Counted from the first letter of the stretch, positions 9,972-20,393 are shown. The stretch: 39,454 nt of DNA from Cladosporium sp. IMV 00045 (GCA_001931905.2 MSJI02000588.1:1-39454), one strand, 5' to 3'. Numbers and translations: made by a program. The notes: generated by a model from the letters alone, not told the origin.

Positions 9972-10598
9972 TCAGTTCTGTCTCGGCTTAACAATCCCAT
10001 CATGAACAATATAATACACGACGGTACTATCATCATCCAGCGTGGCCAGCAGCAAACGCTTCGTCGTCCTCCACTCATTGCTCTCCTCCACATCAGCAAG
10101 ACCAACACCCTCCTCCCCATCATTCTCGAACAAGAGCTCCCCCTCTGCCTGCCCCGGCGCCAGCGTGATCTGGTCAAAAACCTCCCCAAACCGCTTCAAA
10201 CTCCACTTCTCGCGCAAATGGCTGGGAAGCACCCACTCGCGCTCGGCGCGCAGGTCCGGCATGCCCGTCTTGCCCGCATCTTTTTGTCTTTGCAGCAGCG
10301 CGATCTGCTCGTCGGGGTGCACGTACAGGCGCTGGGGCGGCAGGCCGGAGATCAGAGGGCGCGGGAAGGGGGTGGTGGATGTGGGCGCGTGGGTGTAGAT
10401 GCGCACGTCCGTCCAGAGGTGTTGGTGGCGGAGGTTGTGGGCGATTTGGAGGGCGAGGTTGTGCAGGTAAGGTGGGTGGGGGGAGGTGGGAGGGGTGGGG
10501 TGCGATTCGAAGAGGAGCTGGAGGGCGGAGGGGTGAGGGTTGGTGGTTTTGGGGAGGAGATGGGCGGTGCTGTCGCCTGCTGCTTGTGAAGCGGTCAT
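9972..10598 (-). CDS. SEN15: tRNA-splicing endonuclease subunit Sen15
   Basis: A 208-residue protein matching the Sen15 family: HPSALQLLFESH near the start, a central 'NLALQIAHNLRHQHLWTDV' segment, then 'LPPQRLYVHPDEQ' and the diagnostic end 'STVVYYIVHDGIVKPRQN'. Sen15 is a structural, non-catalytic subunit of the nuclear endonuclease (with Sen2, Sen34, Sen54) that cuts introns from pre-tRNA. The frame is open 16 codons further upstream from another ATG at 10646, but the Met at 10596-10598 (MTASQAAGD) is preferred because the longer N-terminus is hydrophobic and His-rich without family support. The insert rich in Glu/Gly near residues 150-170 is a probable loop. Divergent from the acetyltransferase gene. 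Confidence 0.8.
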   Translation of the reverse strand: MTASQAAGDSTAHLLPKTTNPHPSALQLLFESHPTPPTSPHPPYLHNLALQIAHNLRHQHLWTDVRIYTHAPTSTTPFPRPLISGLPPQRLYVHPDEQIALLQRQKDAGKTGMPDLRAEREWVLPSHLREKWSLKRFGEVFDQITLAPGQAEGELLFENDGEEGVGLADVEESNEWRTTKRLLLATLDDDSTVVYYIVHDGIVKPRQN

Positions 10599-11229
10599 GG
10601 TAGAGTGGTGATGTAGGTAGATAAGATAGAGTAATGTAAATGTCAAGCGATGTCACCTACCTAATCAAAAAAGCCATCCCATCCCTCGCATCCAAAAAAG
10701 TATGGCGCTTACTCGCGGGCAACCGCGGGGTAAGATTGGTGGGAGCCCTGGCGCGGCTACATCCGGGAAGAGCGATGGAGAGAGTTGGGTCTTCGTGTCT
10801 CCATCTCACTCACTACTCACAAAAGTGGATGGGCTCCGTGTGCCTTGCAGTAGAGTTGCCAATCCACCGATTGATTCGCCAAGCAGATACCACCTGGCTG
10901 GTTGGCGTAGTAGTGTGTGATGTACGATGGAGAGCGTAGGGCGCTCCCGCATGACTGACTTCTCGTAATGGAAATTGTGCCCTCGTTGTCATCTGGCCAA
11001 TGTGACCTGACCCCTCGAGCCTTATTGCTGTTCTCAAACCCTTGAGTGGCCGTCATCACTACCTACCTATCTTCAGCCTTGCTCGTTTCTCTTATCTTTA
11101 CAGTCTGTCACTATCCAACATACTACATCCGTGGTGATTCGCTTCAACTGAATCCAAGAATACTAAGTACATAATCAAACGACAACACAAAAACCAACAT
11201 CAACAAGAACCACCACCAACACCGCCAAA
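10599..11229. promoter_or_regulatory. Divergent promoter region, SEN15 and acetyltransferase
   Basis: 631 bp between two start codons. The last 50 bp before the acetyltransferase ATG (about 11178-11229) is a G-poor A/C-rich leader (ACAACACAAAAACCAACATC and similar), typical of unstructured 5' UTRs of well-translated fungal genes. Short ORFs inside overlap on both strands and are not supported. Confidence 0.5.
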
Positions 11230-11877
11230 ATGAGCTTCATCCTCGCCCCCGCCGAAGACGCCGACATGCCACGCCTCTTCGAAATCACCTCCCTCGCCTT
11301 CAAACACAACGAACCCTTCTGGGACGCCATGTACCCTCACCACGACACCCCCTCGGGCCGACAGCAAGGCGGCGCGCGCTTCGTGAAAGCCAAGCACGCC
11401 GACCCCAACACCCTCTACCTCAAAGCTGTGGAAGCCTCCAGCGGCGAGATCGCCGGCTTCGCCAAATGGAACGTCTTCCGCAACCGCTTCCAGCCCCCAG
11501 CGCGCGCCGAAGGCGACTTCTGGGACTCGCCCGACGACAAGGAGTACTGCCAGCACTTGATGACGGAGTTCAACCGCGATCGCGTCGCTTACCTCAAGTC
11601 GACGGATGGGAATGCCGTCAACCTTGACATTTGCGTGATTGATCCCAAGTACCAGCGCATGGGGATTGGGGGTTTGTTGGTTTCGTGGGGGGTGGAGAAG
11701 GCGGACGAACTGGGTTTCGACGCGATCGTGGAGAGCTCGGTGTTTGGGAAGGGGTTGTATGAGAAGAATGGGTTTGTTTTTCAGAAGGATGTTACGCTGC
11801 CTCTGCCTGAGCAGTGGGCGATGAAGCCGAAGAGTCAGTATGCTTGGCTGGTTAGGCCGAAGAGGTTGAGGAACTAG
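11230..11877 (+). CDS. GNAT family N-acetyltransferase
   Basis: A 215-residue single-domain acetyltransferase. The acetyl-CoA binding motif A is clear near residues 133-150: a beta strand (NLDICVIDPKYQ) followed by Q-R-M-G-I-G, fitting the Q/R-x-x-G-x-G/A signature, and then helix 'LLVSWGVEKADELG'. A 'GKGLYEKNGF' segment near 176-185 is the usual GNAT motif B region. The N-terminal 'AEDADMPRLFEITSLAF' is also typical. The acceptor substrate is unknown; members of this fungal group act on small molecules or peptides. Start context CCGCCAAAATG is strong. The third codon position is biased to G/C, which produces a long antisense shadow ORF. Confidence 0.88.
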   Translation: MSFILAPAEDADMPRLFEITSLAFKHNEPFWDAMYPHHDTPSGRQQGGARFVKAKHADPNTLYLKAVEASSGEIAGFAKWNVFRNRFQPPARAEGDFWDSPDDKEYCQHLMTEFNRDRVAYLKSTDGNAVNLDICVIDPKYQRMGIGGLLVSWGVEKADELGFDAIVESSVFGKGLYEKNGFVFQKDVTLPLPEQWAMKPKSQYAWLVRPKRLRN

Positions 11878-12688
11878 GTTTTCTATGGTCTCATGGGGAT
11901 CTGGGTTTCTTTTTCGATTTTGACATAGACGGACGGTATGCTCAGGCAGGGTATGCTTGGTTAGCCATAGCAATGAATCCAATGACCATTTTCAGTACGA
12001 GCGTAGGCTCGGCCATCAAGATCTCGTTATCTCACCATCATTTCAGATGGATGGTAAGTCTCGCCGTCCACTGCGAAGAACATCACAGCAATAAGCTGAA
12101 TTATTCGCAAGAGAAAACAAAGATAAAGTCGTCCAAACCTCGACCAAAAGAAGCACTTTCCTAACCGCTCGCTTAAAATCAGGCGATGCTTCGCGGGAAT
12201 CAGGTCAAAAGGGAGCTAACGAGAAGGCTTGCATGATCGCAGCGCTTGCAGGAAGGGCGACTTGGCGGGATTGTCTGCATGGGTGTTTTTGCGATAAGTG
12301 CCCCATGGGATGTGATATTAGATTGCACGATCCTATTTCGTCTATTTCACTTCATATAGTGTTACGCTTTGGAGTTTCTTTCTCATGCCCTTATCACAGC
12401 GGATTGGAGGTGCTTCCACTTTATGACTGCATTTATCACTGTAAACACATTAACGCCGTCACTCCATACCGAAACTCTATTCCAAGCCACAAACACCGGG
12501 CGAAGCCAGCGCAGCCCAGCGCAGTCCTCCCCAATGGGGCGATAGCATGAGCATCACGAGGTGCGGCCGTGGCGCACGGAGCCTTCAGCCGCATGGAAAG
12601 GCAGGAAAAACGATAATAGCTGCGATGAACCCGCTAGCTTTGGTCTTCCAAAGAGCTGTTTTCTACCCAAAAGGAAAGGAAAGCGAAC
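11878..12688. other. Intergenic region
   Basis: 811 bp between two plus-strand genes, holding the acetyltransferase 3' UTR and the promoter of the Kre9/Knh-type gene. It is less GC-rich than the flanking coding sequence. No ORF here has a recognisable feature. Confidence 0.4.
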
Positions 12689-13746
12689 ATGGCCGCCTTT
12701 CTCGCGCTTTCGTTCCTCTCGTTACAGCTTCGTGCGGTCTTTGCGGAGGATGCTTTCACAGTCACGGCGCCCAAGACGGGCGACACGATCAGTGTTGGGA
12801 AGTCGACGACGTCCGACGTCGAGGTTCCCATCTCATGGACGGTGCCAGATGCTATTGCAGAGCGGCCAGTTCTCATCTCCCTCGTGCAGGGTAACAACCT
12901 CTCCTCCCTCTCGCGCATCGAGCAGATCAACTGTGCGTATATCTAAACTAACTCCGTGTCAATCACGCCGAGTTTGGGCCAGATGCTGAGAGAGGAATCA
13001 TTTACAGCCAGCGCGCCCAACACCGGCTCCTACACGTGGCGCGGCGACGTCTTCAACAGCGCGCTCGTCTACACCTACGGCTACGGCGCGCCTTCCGGGT
13101 GCAATTACTCGATCGAGCTGAAGGTCTGGACGGACGTCGTGTACTCGGGCTATTTCACCATGATCAACGCGCAGGATGGAGGGTTGAGCTCTGATGCGGT
13201 TTGTCCGGAGGCGGGTGCGAATATTGGACCGACGAATCGGACTTGTGAGTTGGCCTGGACGTGGTGTGTATGTGGGCTTTCTTGACTGATGTCTGGGTTA
13301 TTAGTTGCCAGCAGCACCAAGAGAGTGGAGAGGCGTCCAGCACGGAGGCCTCGTCGGGAAGCTCTTCGAGCTCTTCTGACGAGAGGCAAGGGAGTAGCAG
13401 TGATGGCAACGACGGCGGCGGTGGCATATCAACCACGACTCTTGCAGTCGCCGTCGCCGTGCCAATCGTGGTGCTGCTGATTGTCTTTGGCTTGATTCTC
13501 TGGCTTGGGATTAGAAGGGGCTGGTTCGTGAAGAGAGACGCTCGTGGAGGAGCGACTTACAATTCTTCGCCGGAGCAGGGGAACATCGTCGTGCATTTAA
13601 ACGAGCCTAAAAGGTTTGGAGGCGGTAATGAGCCATCTGTTTCCGAGCTGCATCCTCATGGCAGGCCTTACCAGTTGGAAGGCTCCGGGTTACATGAGCT
13701 GCAGGGTGGAGAAGGCGGGCAACAGCAATATTTCGTTCGCAATTAA
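12689..13746 (+). CDS. Kre9/Knh-type Ser-rich membrane protein, exon junction uncertain
   Basis: A secreted-then-anchored surface protein in three or more exons. Exon 1 (12689-12932) encodes a signal peptide (MAAFLALSFLSLQLRAVFAE) and the start of a Kre9/Knh-type (PF10342) beta-sandwich ('FTVTAPKTGDTISVG', 'VPISWTVPD'). Intron 1 is GTGCGT..CAG, 12933-13007, 75 nt, phase 1. Exon 2 (from 13008) continues the domain to 'GANIGPTNRT'. The last exon has a Ser/Glu-rich stalk, one transmembrane helix (TLAVAVAVPIVVLLIVFGLI) and a tail of about 75 residues ending QQQYFVRN. The best second intron by sequence (GTGAGT..TTAG, 13245-13304, 60 nt) leaves the last exon one base out of frame. A weaker 44-nt intron (13268-13311) restores the frame and gives 312 residues. 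A one-base indel is the other explanation. Family members act in cell wall glucan assembly or sensing. Confidence 0.7.
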
Positions 13747-14168
13747 GGGCAATGGTGACACAGAATGTGACTCTTAGAACCAAGCCGCACAGAGAGAAGT
13801 AACCGGTGAAGTTAAATATTTTATGATAGATGGTGTAACTTGATGGCAAGCAAGGAGAGCTCATCTCGCCCTCAGCGGTCTTCCGGTCAGCATTGAATGA
13901 TTGGGCCCCGCGCTGAATTCAAGTGGAGCTTATGCGTTCATCACGGGCTTGCCACAAACTCTTTGCCCACGCTCACTGCAAACACGTTACAGGCCACTGA
14001 AAAATATCATCGAATTGCAGACTTGACGAATACACCGTGGAAATACCTCATACTACGTCAATAACATAGCTCCATTTCCAAGCAAGCAAGAATTCGCAAG
14101 ATCTGAATCTCAAGCTGCTTGGAAATCTCACCTGATAAACACTCGGCAAACGCACTCCGCTCAACGAA
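13747..14168. promoter_or_regulatory. Intergenic region upstream of the helicase gene
   Basis: 422 bp with the 3' UTR of the Kre9/Knh-type gene and the helicase promoter. A TTAAATATTTTATGATA stretch at about 13812-13828 is a plausible 3' end signal for the upstream gene. Nothing else stands out. Confidence 0.4.
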
Positions 14169-17100
14169 ATGAGCGCACAAGCAGCGCCTAAGAGGGATGC
14201 ACTACCAAAAGAAGATCTGCCCGAGAGTTGGGACTCGGAAGGCTCTTCGGAAAGCGAAGACGACAGCTCTGTGAGCGACGAGAAAGACGAAGACTCAGAT
14301 GTCGACTCGGATGTGGATCCCGATACCGAAACGGGTGAGGACAAGATCCTCCGCTCGTACAAGCGCCTGCTCTCACGAAGAGTCGATCTGGTCGGCGACT
14401 ACGCCGGTAACGAACTGTTCATGATCGAGGGAGACTCATTACTCCTCCGCTGCTTCGACGACGAGAACCTCGACTTCAACCCGGGCCTTCAATTGCTCCA
14501 CGCCGCCTACAACGTCGAGCACTTCCTCCACAACCTCGCCTTCCGCAAGTGCAACTTTCACGTCACCTTCTTCGAATGCAACCGCCAGCTCTGCATTCCC
14601 CCTCAGACTGACGAGGCAGATGCCTCGAAATGCCTGCTCGCCCGTGCGGCGATCATCCGTCACTTGCAGGCCAATCTGGCCAATTCTCATCCAGACATCA
14701 AAGTGAATGTCTTCGAGTCGTATGACTGCCAAGCTTTCAGCGAGTACTTGCAACACACCAGTCTGTACTTTATGATGACCCACGATGGCGCTTCGCCCAT
14801 CGACCGCAAGGGCAAGCATCTTGGCGAGGAGACTCACACCGTCGACAACTCGCAGAGGCTGCCCCTGAGGCGCATGCTTCAGTCGTTTCTGGCTCGCGGA
14901 TACAACGTTGCCTTGGTCAACGGTCTTGAATGGCTTGACACTAAAGTCATGACGATGGTGCTTGAACCTAGGGGTCGTGCAATCTTGGATGAATTACCGC
15001 CTACGACACAATGGACATCTGTCTCACAAGAGAAGAGCACCAATGTTCCAGCACAGCTCTCAAAGCTGCCCGACTCAGGACTTGGCTTGACTGAGCGACA
15101 AGCGCTCGTCGCTGCCGTCGTGAGCGCTCTCATGCGTACCCCACCGTCATCCATAGATGCATCGACGTGTGCACAACTTTGCTGCGTGCTACTTTTGCAC
15201 TCTGCTCTACTCACTCACTTGCCACTTGCATCTCGCCGTCTTGAAGACCAGACTGGCAACGAGACTTCCAGAACCTTCCTCCGGAATGCAGCTCAGCATG
15301 CAGACTCCATCCTCCGCAGCGAGGAGTGGAGCAAATTGTCGACTTTCTCGGGTAGCTGTGATGTTGCTGACGCTATCGATGGTCGTCTCTTCCTTAAGAT
15401 CGTAGACCAGCCAAATGCGCCAAGTGCAGAAGTCATGGCTACCTTCACGAACATCTTCAAGGCTGCAGAATCGCTGACCGAAAATGGTCTGCCCAAACGT
15501 ATGCCAGAACCGAGCGATACTGAGAAGCATGGTCACGCCGAGCAGCCTAAGCCCAACAACCTCGCTGTACTTCCTTTCTCGAACCCTGTTTTTGACAAGC
15601 ACCTGGAGTCAGTACATCTCGCAGTCGATGAGCTTGCCGGTCACGAGCAGACTGTTGCATCGCACAAGATCTTCCGTGAAGTTTCTCACTGGCACAATGC
15701 AAAGAGACCAATCATTCAGAAGCCTAAAGAGCCTCTCAACCCTCAAGCGGCGAGGCAAGAAGCGAAGCAGGAATTCTGGGCCAAAAAGCGCAACCAGATG
15801 TTCATGGCTGAGATGGCCAGGTACTCTGCAAGCTTGACTGGTGCGACAGGCCGAAGCTTAGAGCCAGAGACCATCATTGTTGGCTCGTCTCAGTCCAGAG
15901 GTGAATCTCCAGCTGCCACAGAGAAGCCGGCTGCGAAGGGCAAAGCCCCGAAGAAATCTGGTGCGCAGTCACCTGCTGATTCGGATCAGTCCGACAGCAG
16001 TGCTTCCAAGGGCAAGCCAGGTCAGAAGAAGGCGGCTGGCGGAAAGACGGGAGCCAAAAATGCCGCGAAGCAAGCTATGCTTGACAACATTGCCGCTGCC
16101 AAGGCGAAGAAGGAAGAAAGCGCCGGTGGTAAGGTCGTACAAGCTTGGGCGACCGTCTGCAAGAACTTCGACGCGGACAGAGACTCCCGCATGCGCTACC
16201 GCAAGGCCAAGGACTATTTGGTCACTGTCCGTCGCGAGTGGAGGGAAGTGATCGAGGCCGAGGTGCGCTTGTACATGCTCAGCAGTCTGGTGCAGTACTG
16301 GATCGATGCTTGCCGTCGTAAAGAACAGCAGCGCCGCATCGAAGTCGTGCCACTCATTTGGGACACTGCTACTAGTGTACTGAAGAGCAGCGGTTTGACC
16401 AAGACTATTGTCAACAATGTTGAGCTCACAGTCAAGACCCTCAAGCTCCCGCCAGTTCCTGAGATTCCGGATGGTAGCTCCCTTCCCGACCGCAAGCTGG
16501 TGTTCCAGTTCGCTCTACCAGCCAAGGCGGAGTCTGTGGCAGTCAATGAGAAGCCCAAGGAGTTTCAACTTCTGCACTGCGGCCCTTACTTGGAGAGAAG
16601 CTTCGACTCTAAGCCTGATAGCCGTGTGGAGTTCTCGCCCGATGGTTGGCAACGCCGCGTTCTTGACGGTATTGACGCAAACAAGAGCATGTTCGTCGTT
16701 GCACCCACCAGTGCTGGTAAGACGTTCATCTCTTTCTACGCCATGCGCAAGGTTCTCGAGTCCGACGATGACGGTGTCCTCGTCTACGTCGCCCCAACCA
16801 AGGCTCTGGTCAACCAGATCGCCGCCGAAGTGCAGGCTCGTTATTCGAAGTCGTACAAATACGGCGGCAAGAGTGTCTGGGCCATTCACACCCGTGACTA
16901 CAGAATCAACAACCCTCAAGGATGTCAGGTTCTCGTGACAGTGCCTCACGTTCTGCAAATCTTGCTACTCTCGCCAGCTTTCGCCAACACCTGGAGCCCG
17001 CGTGTGAAGCGCATCATCTTCGATGAAGTCCACTCTATTGGCCAGGCTGAGGATGGTGTCGTTTGGGAGCAGCTTCTTCTGATGGCACCGTGCCCGATCA

Positions 17101-19829
17101 TCGCTCTGTCGGCCACGGTTGGCAACGCTCAAGACTTCGCTCAGTGGCTCACATCAACTCAGGAGGCCATCGGCAACAAGCTCGAGATGGTCAAGCACCC
17201 TCACAGATACTCTGACCTTCGTAAACACTACTATGTGGCTCCGAAGCGCTTCGCTTTCCGTGGTCTGCCCGAGAAGGCAGCCTTCGGAACGCTTGGTCTC
17301 GAGGACCTGAAGGAGTTCGGATATATTCATCCCGTCGCTGCTCTTGTCGACAAGTCGCGCTCCATCCCAGAGGATCTTGGACTGGAGCCCAGAGACTGTT
17401 TGTTCCTCTGGCAAGCTATGGTCAAGCACCAGAGCGACAAGTACCCGGTGCCGGAGAAGCTCAACCCGACCAAAGCCCTGCCCGAACTCATGCGTAAAGC
17501 CGACGTGCTGGCGTGGGAGAAGGAGCTTAAGGATCTCCTCAGAACTTGGATCGGTGACGACGCTTCTCCGTACGACAAGGTGCTGGACGAGCTTGCAGGA
17601 GGCTTCAGGAGCATTGCGCAGCCTGAACTGCAGGTCACTAAGGAGGAGGGCTCGTCGTCTGACATCATCAACGTCACTGATGATGTGCTGGACTCGACTC
17701 TGCCCATGCTCTGCCGTCTGCATGAGCAGGACGCCCTCCCCGCTATCCTCTTCAACTACGATCGTCATATGTGCGAGAAGATTTGCGTCAAGATCGTGGA
17801 GCAGCTCACCAAGACTGAGGAGGCGCAGGTCAAGAGCGGTCCCAAGTGGGCCAAGAAGTTGGAGCAGTGGGAGGTTTGGAAGAAGCTTCAGCTGAAGAAT
17901 GCGAAGAACGCAAAGTCAGCGAAGGCGAGCAAGAAGTCAAAGGGTGATGACGATGAGGAAGGCCCGGGCTCCAAACTGGACCAGCAACGTGATGCTGGCG
18001 CTGCGGATGGTAGTGAGTGGGATAACTTCGACCCGGATGCGCCGCAAACTGGCTACCACTTTGCCGACCTCACCAAGGTGCAGCGCGCAGAGATGGAGAT
18101 CTACGTCAAGCAGCTGGGTCGCCGCAATGTGGCCCAGTGGCTCATCGACGCCCTGGCTCGCGGAATTGGCGTTCACCACGCTGGTATGAACAGGAAGTAC
18201 CGCCAAGTCTGCGAGATTCTCTTCCGCAAGGGTTTCCTCCGCGTGGTCATTGCCACCGGTACGCTTGCCCTGGGTATCAACATGCCTTGCAAGACTGTCG
18301 TCTTCTCCGGCGACTCTGTCTTTTTGACCGCACTCAACTACCGCCAGTGCGCTGGTCGTGCCGGTCGTCGTGGCTTCGACTTGCTGGGTAATGTTGTCTT
18401 CCAGGGCCTTTCCAGAGAGAAGGTGTGCAGACTGCTGAGCTCGCGTTTGCCCGATCTTAACGGTCACTTCCCTATCACCACCACGCTTGTCCTTCGCCTG
18501 TTCACCCTCCTGCACGAGTCCAAGAATGCGAAGTATGCCGTCAGCGCCATCAATGGTTTGCTGTCGCAGCCCAGATTGTATCTGGGAGGTGCTTCTTTCA
18601 AGGATCAGACCATGCACCACCTTCGCTTCTCCATCGAGTACTTGCGCAGGCAATACTTGCTTGACCACCGTGGTGCAACGCTGAACTTTGCTGGCTTGGT
18701 GAGCCACCTGTACTTCACTGAGAACTCATCCTTCGCCTTCCACGCCTTATTGAAGGAGGGTTACTTCCACGAGCTCTGCTCTAACATCAACAAGAACGAG
18801 AAGAGCACCGTCGAGACTCTGATGTTGGTCATGGCTCACTTGTTCAACCGCATCCCTTGCCGCCAGGCCGACCAAGAGTACCGCGAGAAGGTTGTCAAGC
18901 CCTCTTCGTCCGTGGTCTTCTTACCTCCGCTGCCGGAGAAGGCCGCTGAGATCCTACGCGATCACAACCAGCAGACTCTCGACGTCTACAAGACTTACGT
19001 TGAGACCTTCGTCGACCAGCACGTGAAGCATGACGATCGCAAACTCCCGCTCACCGGCGTCCTTGCCGGCGGTGAAGATAAGGCGAGTGACGAGAGCGTC
19101 GAGTCGCTCCCCGCCCCACGTATCCGCTCCGCCTTCAAGGCCCTTTCCGGCGCTGGCGACGACTTCGCCTCGATCCACGACCTCTGCCAGAGCACGCGCG
19201 ACGGCGTCTTCCTCGAAGAGGCCGTCATCCCCCACGTCGACATCTACCCGGACGAGATGGAAATCCCGCTCAACGCCTGGCTGCTCGACTTCTTCAAGCA
19301 CGGCGACATCAACACGCTGGAGAAAGCCAACGGCATCCGCAAAGCCGACATCTGGTTCATGCTCAACGACTTCTCCCTCGCGCTCGCCACCATCATCACC
19401 TCCCTGCTGAACTTCATGAAACTCCGCGAGGGCACCGACGTCGACATGCTCGACGTCATGGGCAACCTGGACGCCACGGAGGAAGCGGAAGACACGCGCG
19501 TCGCGGACGTCGAGGACTCCGCGAGCGAAGCCGGCTCTTTCGCCACCAGCGCCGCCGACTCGGCGATTTCCATGCCCGAGCGGCCCAAGCCCGTCTCTTC
19601 GCTGAAGAAGGCCAAGGCCGCGGATAGCTGGGAGGAGCTCGCCGACGAGGAGACCGCGGGGCTCGAGCTCGATGCCAGGAAGGCGGCGGATGCGGCGAGG
19701 TTTGCGGAGGCGGAGGCGAATGATGGGACTCCGGCTTGGGAGAAGGAGGAGGGGCTGAAGAATGTTCTCAAGGCGTTGCAGGTGCTGCATGCGGAGTTTA
19801 CGACCAAGTTTAGAGCTATGTGGGCTTAG
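14169..19829 (+). CDS. DDX60-like DExH-box RNA helicase
   Basis: A 1886-residue superfamily 2 (Ski2-like) helicase in one exon, close in size and layout to animal DDX60. Helicase motifs: Walker A A845-PTSAGKT, motif II D952-E-V-H955, motif III S981-A-T, an H1336-HAGM segment, and motif VI Q1393-CAGRAGRRG. The DEVH form, the long N-terminal region and the Lys/Glu-rich insert between the two RecA lobes (about 1240-1285) all fit DDX60. The N-terminus is acidic (about 18-60); an alpha/beta region at about 78-270 starts with FMIEGDSLLLR and may be PIN/NYN-like. A Lys/Ala-rich linker lies at about 585-660. In animals DDX60 aids RIG-I signalling and viral RNA decay. Fungi lack RIG-I, so the role here is unknown; RNA surveillance or decay is an inference. 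Confidence 0.88.
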   Translation: MSAQAAPKRDALPKEDLPESWDSEGSSESEDDSSVSDEKDEDSDVDSDVDPDTETGEDKILRSYKRLLSRRVDLVGDYAGNELFMIEGDSLLLRCFDDENLDFNPGLQLLHAAYNVEHFLHNLAFRKCNFHVTFFECNRQLCIPPQTDEADASKCLLARAAIIRHLQANLANSHPDIKVNVFESYDCQAFSEYLQHTSLYFMMTHDGASPIDRKGKHLGEETHTVDNSQRLPLRRMLQSFLARGYNVALVNGLEWLDTKVMTMVLEPRGRAILDELPPTTQWTSVSQEKSTNVPAQLSKLPDSGLGLTERQALVAAVVSALMRTPPSSIDASTCAQLCCVLLLHSALLTHLPLASRRLEDQTGNETSRTFLRNAAQHADSILRSEEWSKLSTFSGSCDVADAIDGRLFLKIVDQPNAPSAEVMATFTNIFKAAESLTENGLPKRMPEPSDTEKHGHAEQPKPNNLAVLPFSNPVFDKHLESVHLAVDELAGHEQTVASHKIFREVSHWHNAKRPIIQKPKEPLNPQAARQEAKQEFWAKKRNQMFMAEMARYSASLTGATGRSLEPETIIVGSSQSRGESPAATEKPAAKGKAPKKSGAQSPADSDQSDSSASKGKPGQKKAAGGKTGAKNAAKQAMLDNIAAAKAKKEESAGGKVVQAWATVCKNFDADRDSRMRYRKAKDYLVTVRREWREVIEAEVRLYMLSSLVQYWIDACRRKEQQRRIEVVPLIWDTATSVLKSSGLTKTIVNNVELTVKTLKLPPVPEIPDGSSLPDRKLVFQFALPAKAESVAVNEKPKEFQLLHCGPYLERSFDSKPDSRVEFSPDGWQRRVLDGIDANKSMFVVAPTSAGKTFISFYAMRKVLESDDDGVLVYVAPTKALVNQIAAEVQARYSKSYKYGGKSVWAIHTRDYRINNPQGCQVLVTVPHVLQILLLSPAFANTWSPRVKRIIFDEVHSIGQAEDGVVWEQLLLMAPCPIIALSATVGNAQDFAQWLTSTQEAIGNKLEMVKHPHRYSDLRKHYYVAPKRFAFRGLPEKAAFGTLGLEDLKEFGYIHPVAALVDKSRSIPEDLGLEPRDCLFLWQAMVKHQSDKYPVPEKLNPTKALPELMRKADVLAWEKELKDLLRTWIGDDASPYDKVLDELAGGFRSIAQPELQVTKEEGSSSDIINVTDDVLDSTLPMLCRLHEQDALPAILFNYDRHMCEKICVKIVEQLTKTEEAQVKSGPKWAKKLEQWEVWKKLQLKNAKNAKSAKASKKSKGDDDEEGPGSKLDQQRDAGAADGSEWDNFDPDAPQTGYHFADLTKVQRAEMEIYVKQLGRRNVAQWLIDALARGIGVHHAGMNRKYRQVCEILFRKGFLRVVIATGTLALGINMPCKTVVFSGDSVFLTALNYRQCAGRAGRRGFDLLGNVVFQGLSREKVCRLLSSRLPDLNGHFPITTTLVLRLFTLLHESKNAKYAVSAINGLLSQPRLYLGGASFKDQTMHHLRFSIEYLRRQYLLDHRGATLNFAGLVSHLYFTENSSFAFHALLKEGYFHELCSNINKNEKSTVETLMLVMAHLFNRIPCRQADQEYREKVVKPSSSVVFLPPLPEKAAEILRDHNQQTLDVYKTYVETFVDQHVKHDDRKLPLTGVLAGGEDKASDESVESLPAPRIRSAFKALSGAGDDFASIHDLCQSTRDGVFLEEAVIPHVDIYPDEMEIPLNAWLLDFFKHGDINTLEKANGIRKADIWFMLNDFSLALATIITSLLNFMKLREGTDVDMLDVMGNLDATEEAEDTRVADVEDSASEAGSFATSAADSAISMPERPKPVSSLKKAKAADSWEELADEETAGLELDARKAADAARFAEAEANDGTPAWEKEEGLKNVLKALQVLHAEFTTKFRAMWA

Positions 19830-20380
19830 GGTGGTGCGGTTGTTGATTTGGATTGGTTTGGTTTGGTGTGGGGTTGTCTGGGGATGCTGGTGGGTTGTGA
19901 TTGTGATGGGCATTGTTAACGATGTGGTGAGATTGAGGAGGTAGAGTTAGAGAGGGGCATGGATAGAGAAAAGTATTTGTTTCAGTGGATGGCTTCCCGT
20001 CTTGTCAAAAGTACTTCTCACAACAACGGTGCGCGGAAGTTCTCATCGCACGACACGATGCTCGCGGTACCTGACCGCATCGGCCGAAAGATCAAAGATC
20101 TGTCTATAGCGGTATTGAGATAAGCGAAGTAGATGTCATGACAGGCTTGAAATTTGCGGATCTTGCGTGACTGATGATGTCCAATGTTGGAGAGTGGTGC
20201 TGCACACGCTCTGCATCACACGAGCCTGCAGGACTTGTACCATTTCTATTGGAACAAGAAAGCATTTCTATTTCAAATTCCTCGCCTAAAGACATACAAG
20301 GTCCAGACATTCGAAAATCGTCAAGTACGCCTATGATACCGTGCGTACTCAACGAGGTCCAGATCGTCAACAGAATTCCA

Positions 20381-20393
20381 GGGTTAGGGTTGG
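20381..20393 (+). repeat. Short telomere-like TTAGGG motif
   Basis: GGGTTAGGGTTGG, about two units of the common fungal telomere repeat TTAGGG. It is far too short to show a fusion or healed break. TTAGGG is also a site for Tbf1-type factors, but chance is enough to explain it. Confidence 0.4.

Noticed and set aside
9840..10589. 249-codon plus-strand ORF over SEN15
   Set aside because: Antisense to a protein with clear Sen15 motifs; Gly/Arg low-complexity translation.
11200..11982. 260-codon minus-strand ORF over the acetyltransferase gene
   Set aside because: Antisense shadow of the GNAT gene, with no recognisable motif.
18954..19913. 319-codon ORF antisense to the helicase gene
   Set aside because: A shadow caused by strong third-position G/C bias; no domain, and the opposite strand encodes a clear helicase C-terminus.
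20381..20393. Interstitial telomere or chromosome fusion point
   Set aside because: Only about two TTAGGG units; real interstitial telomeric tracts are longer, and gene order on both sides looks normal.
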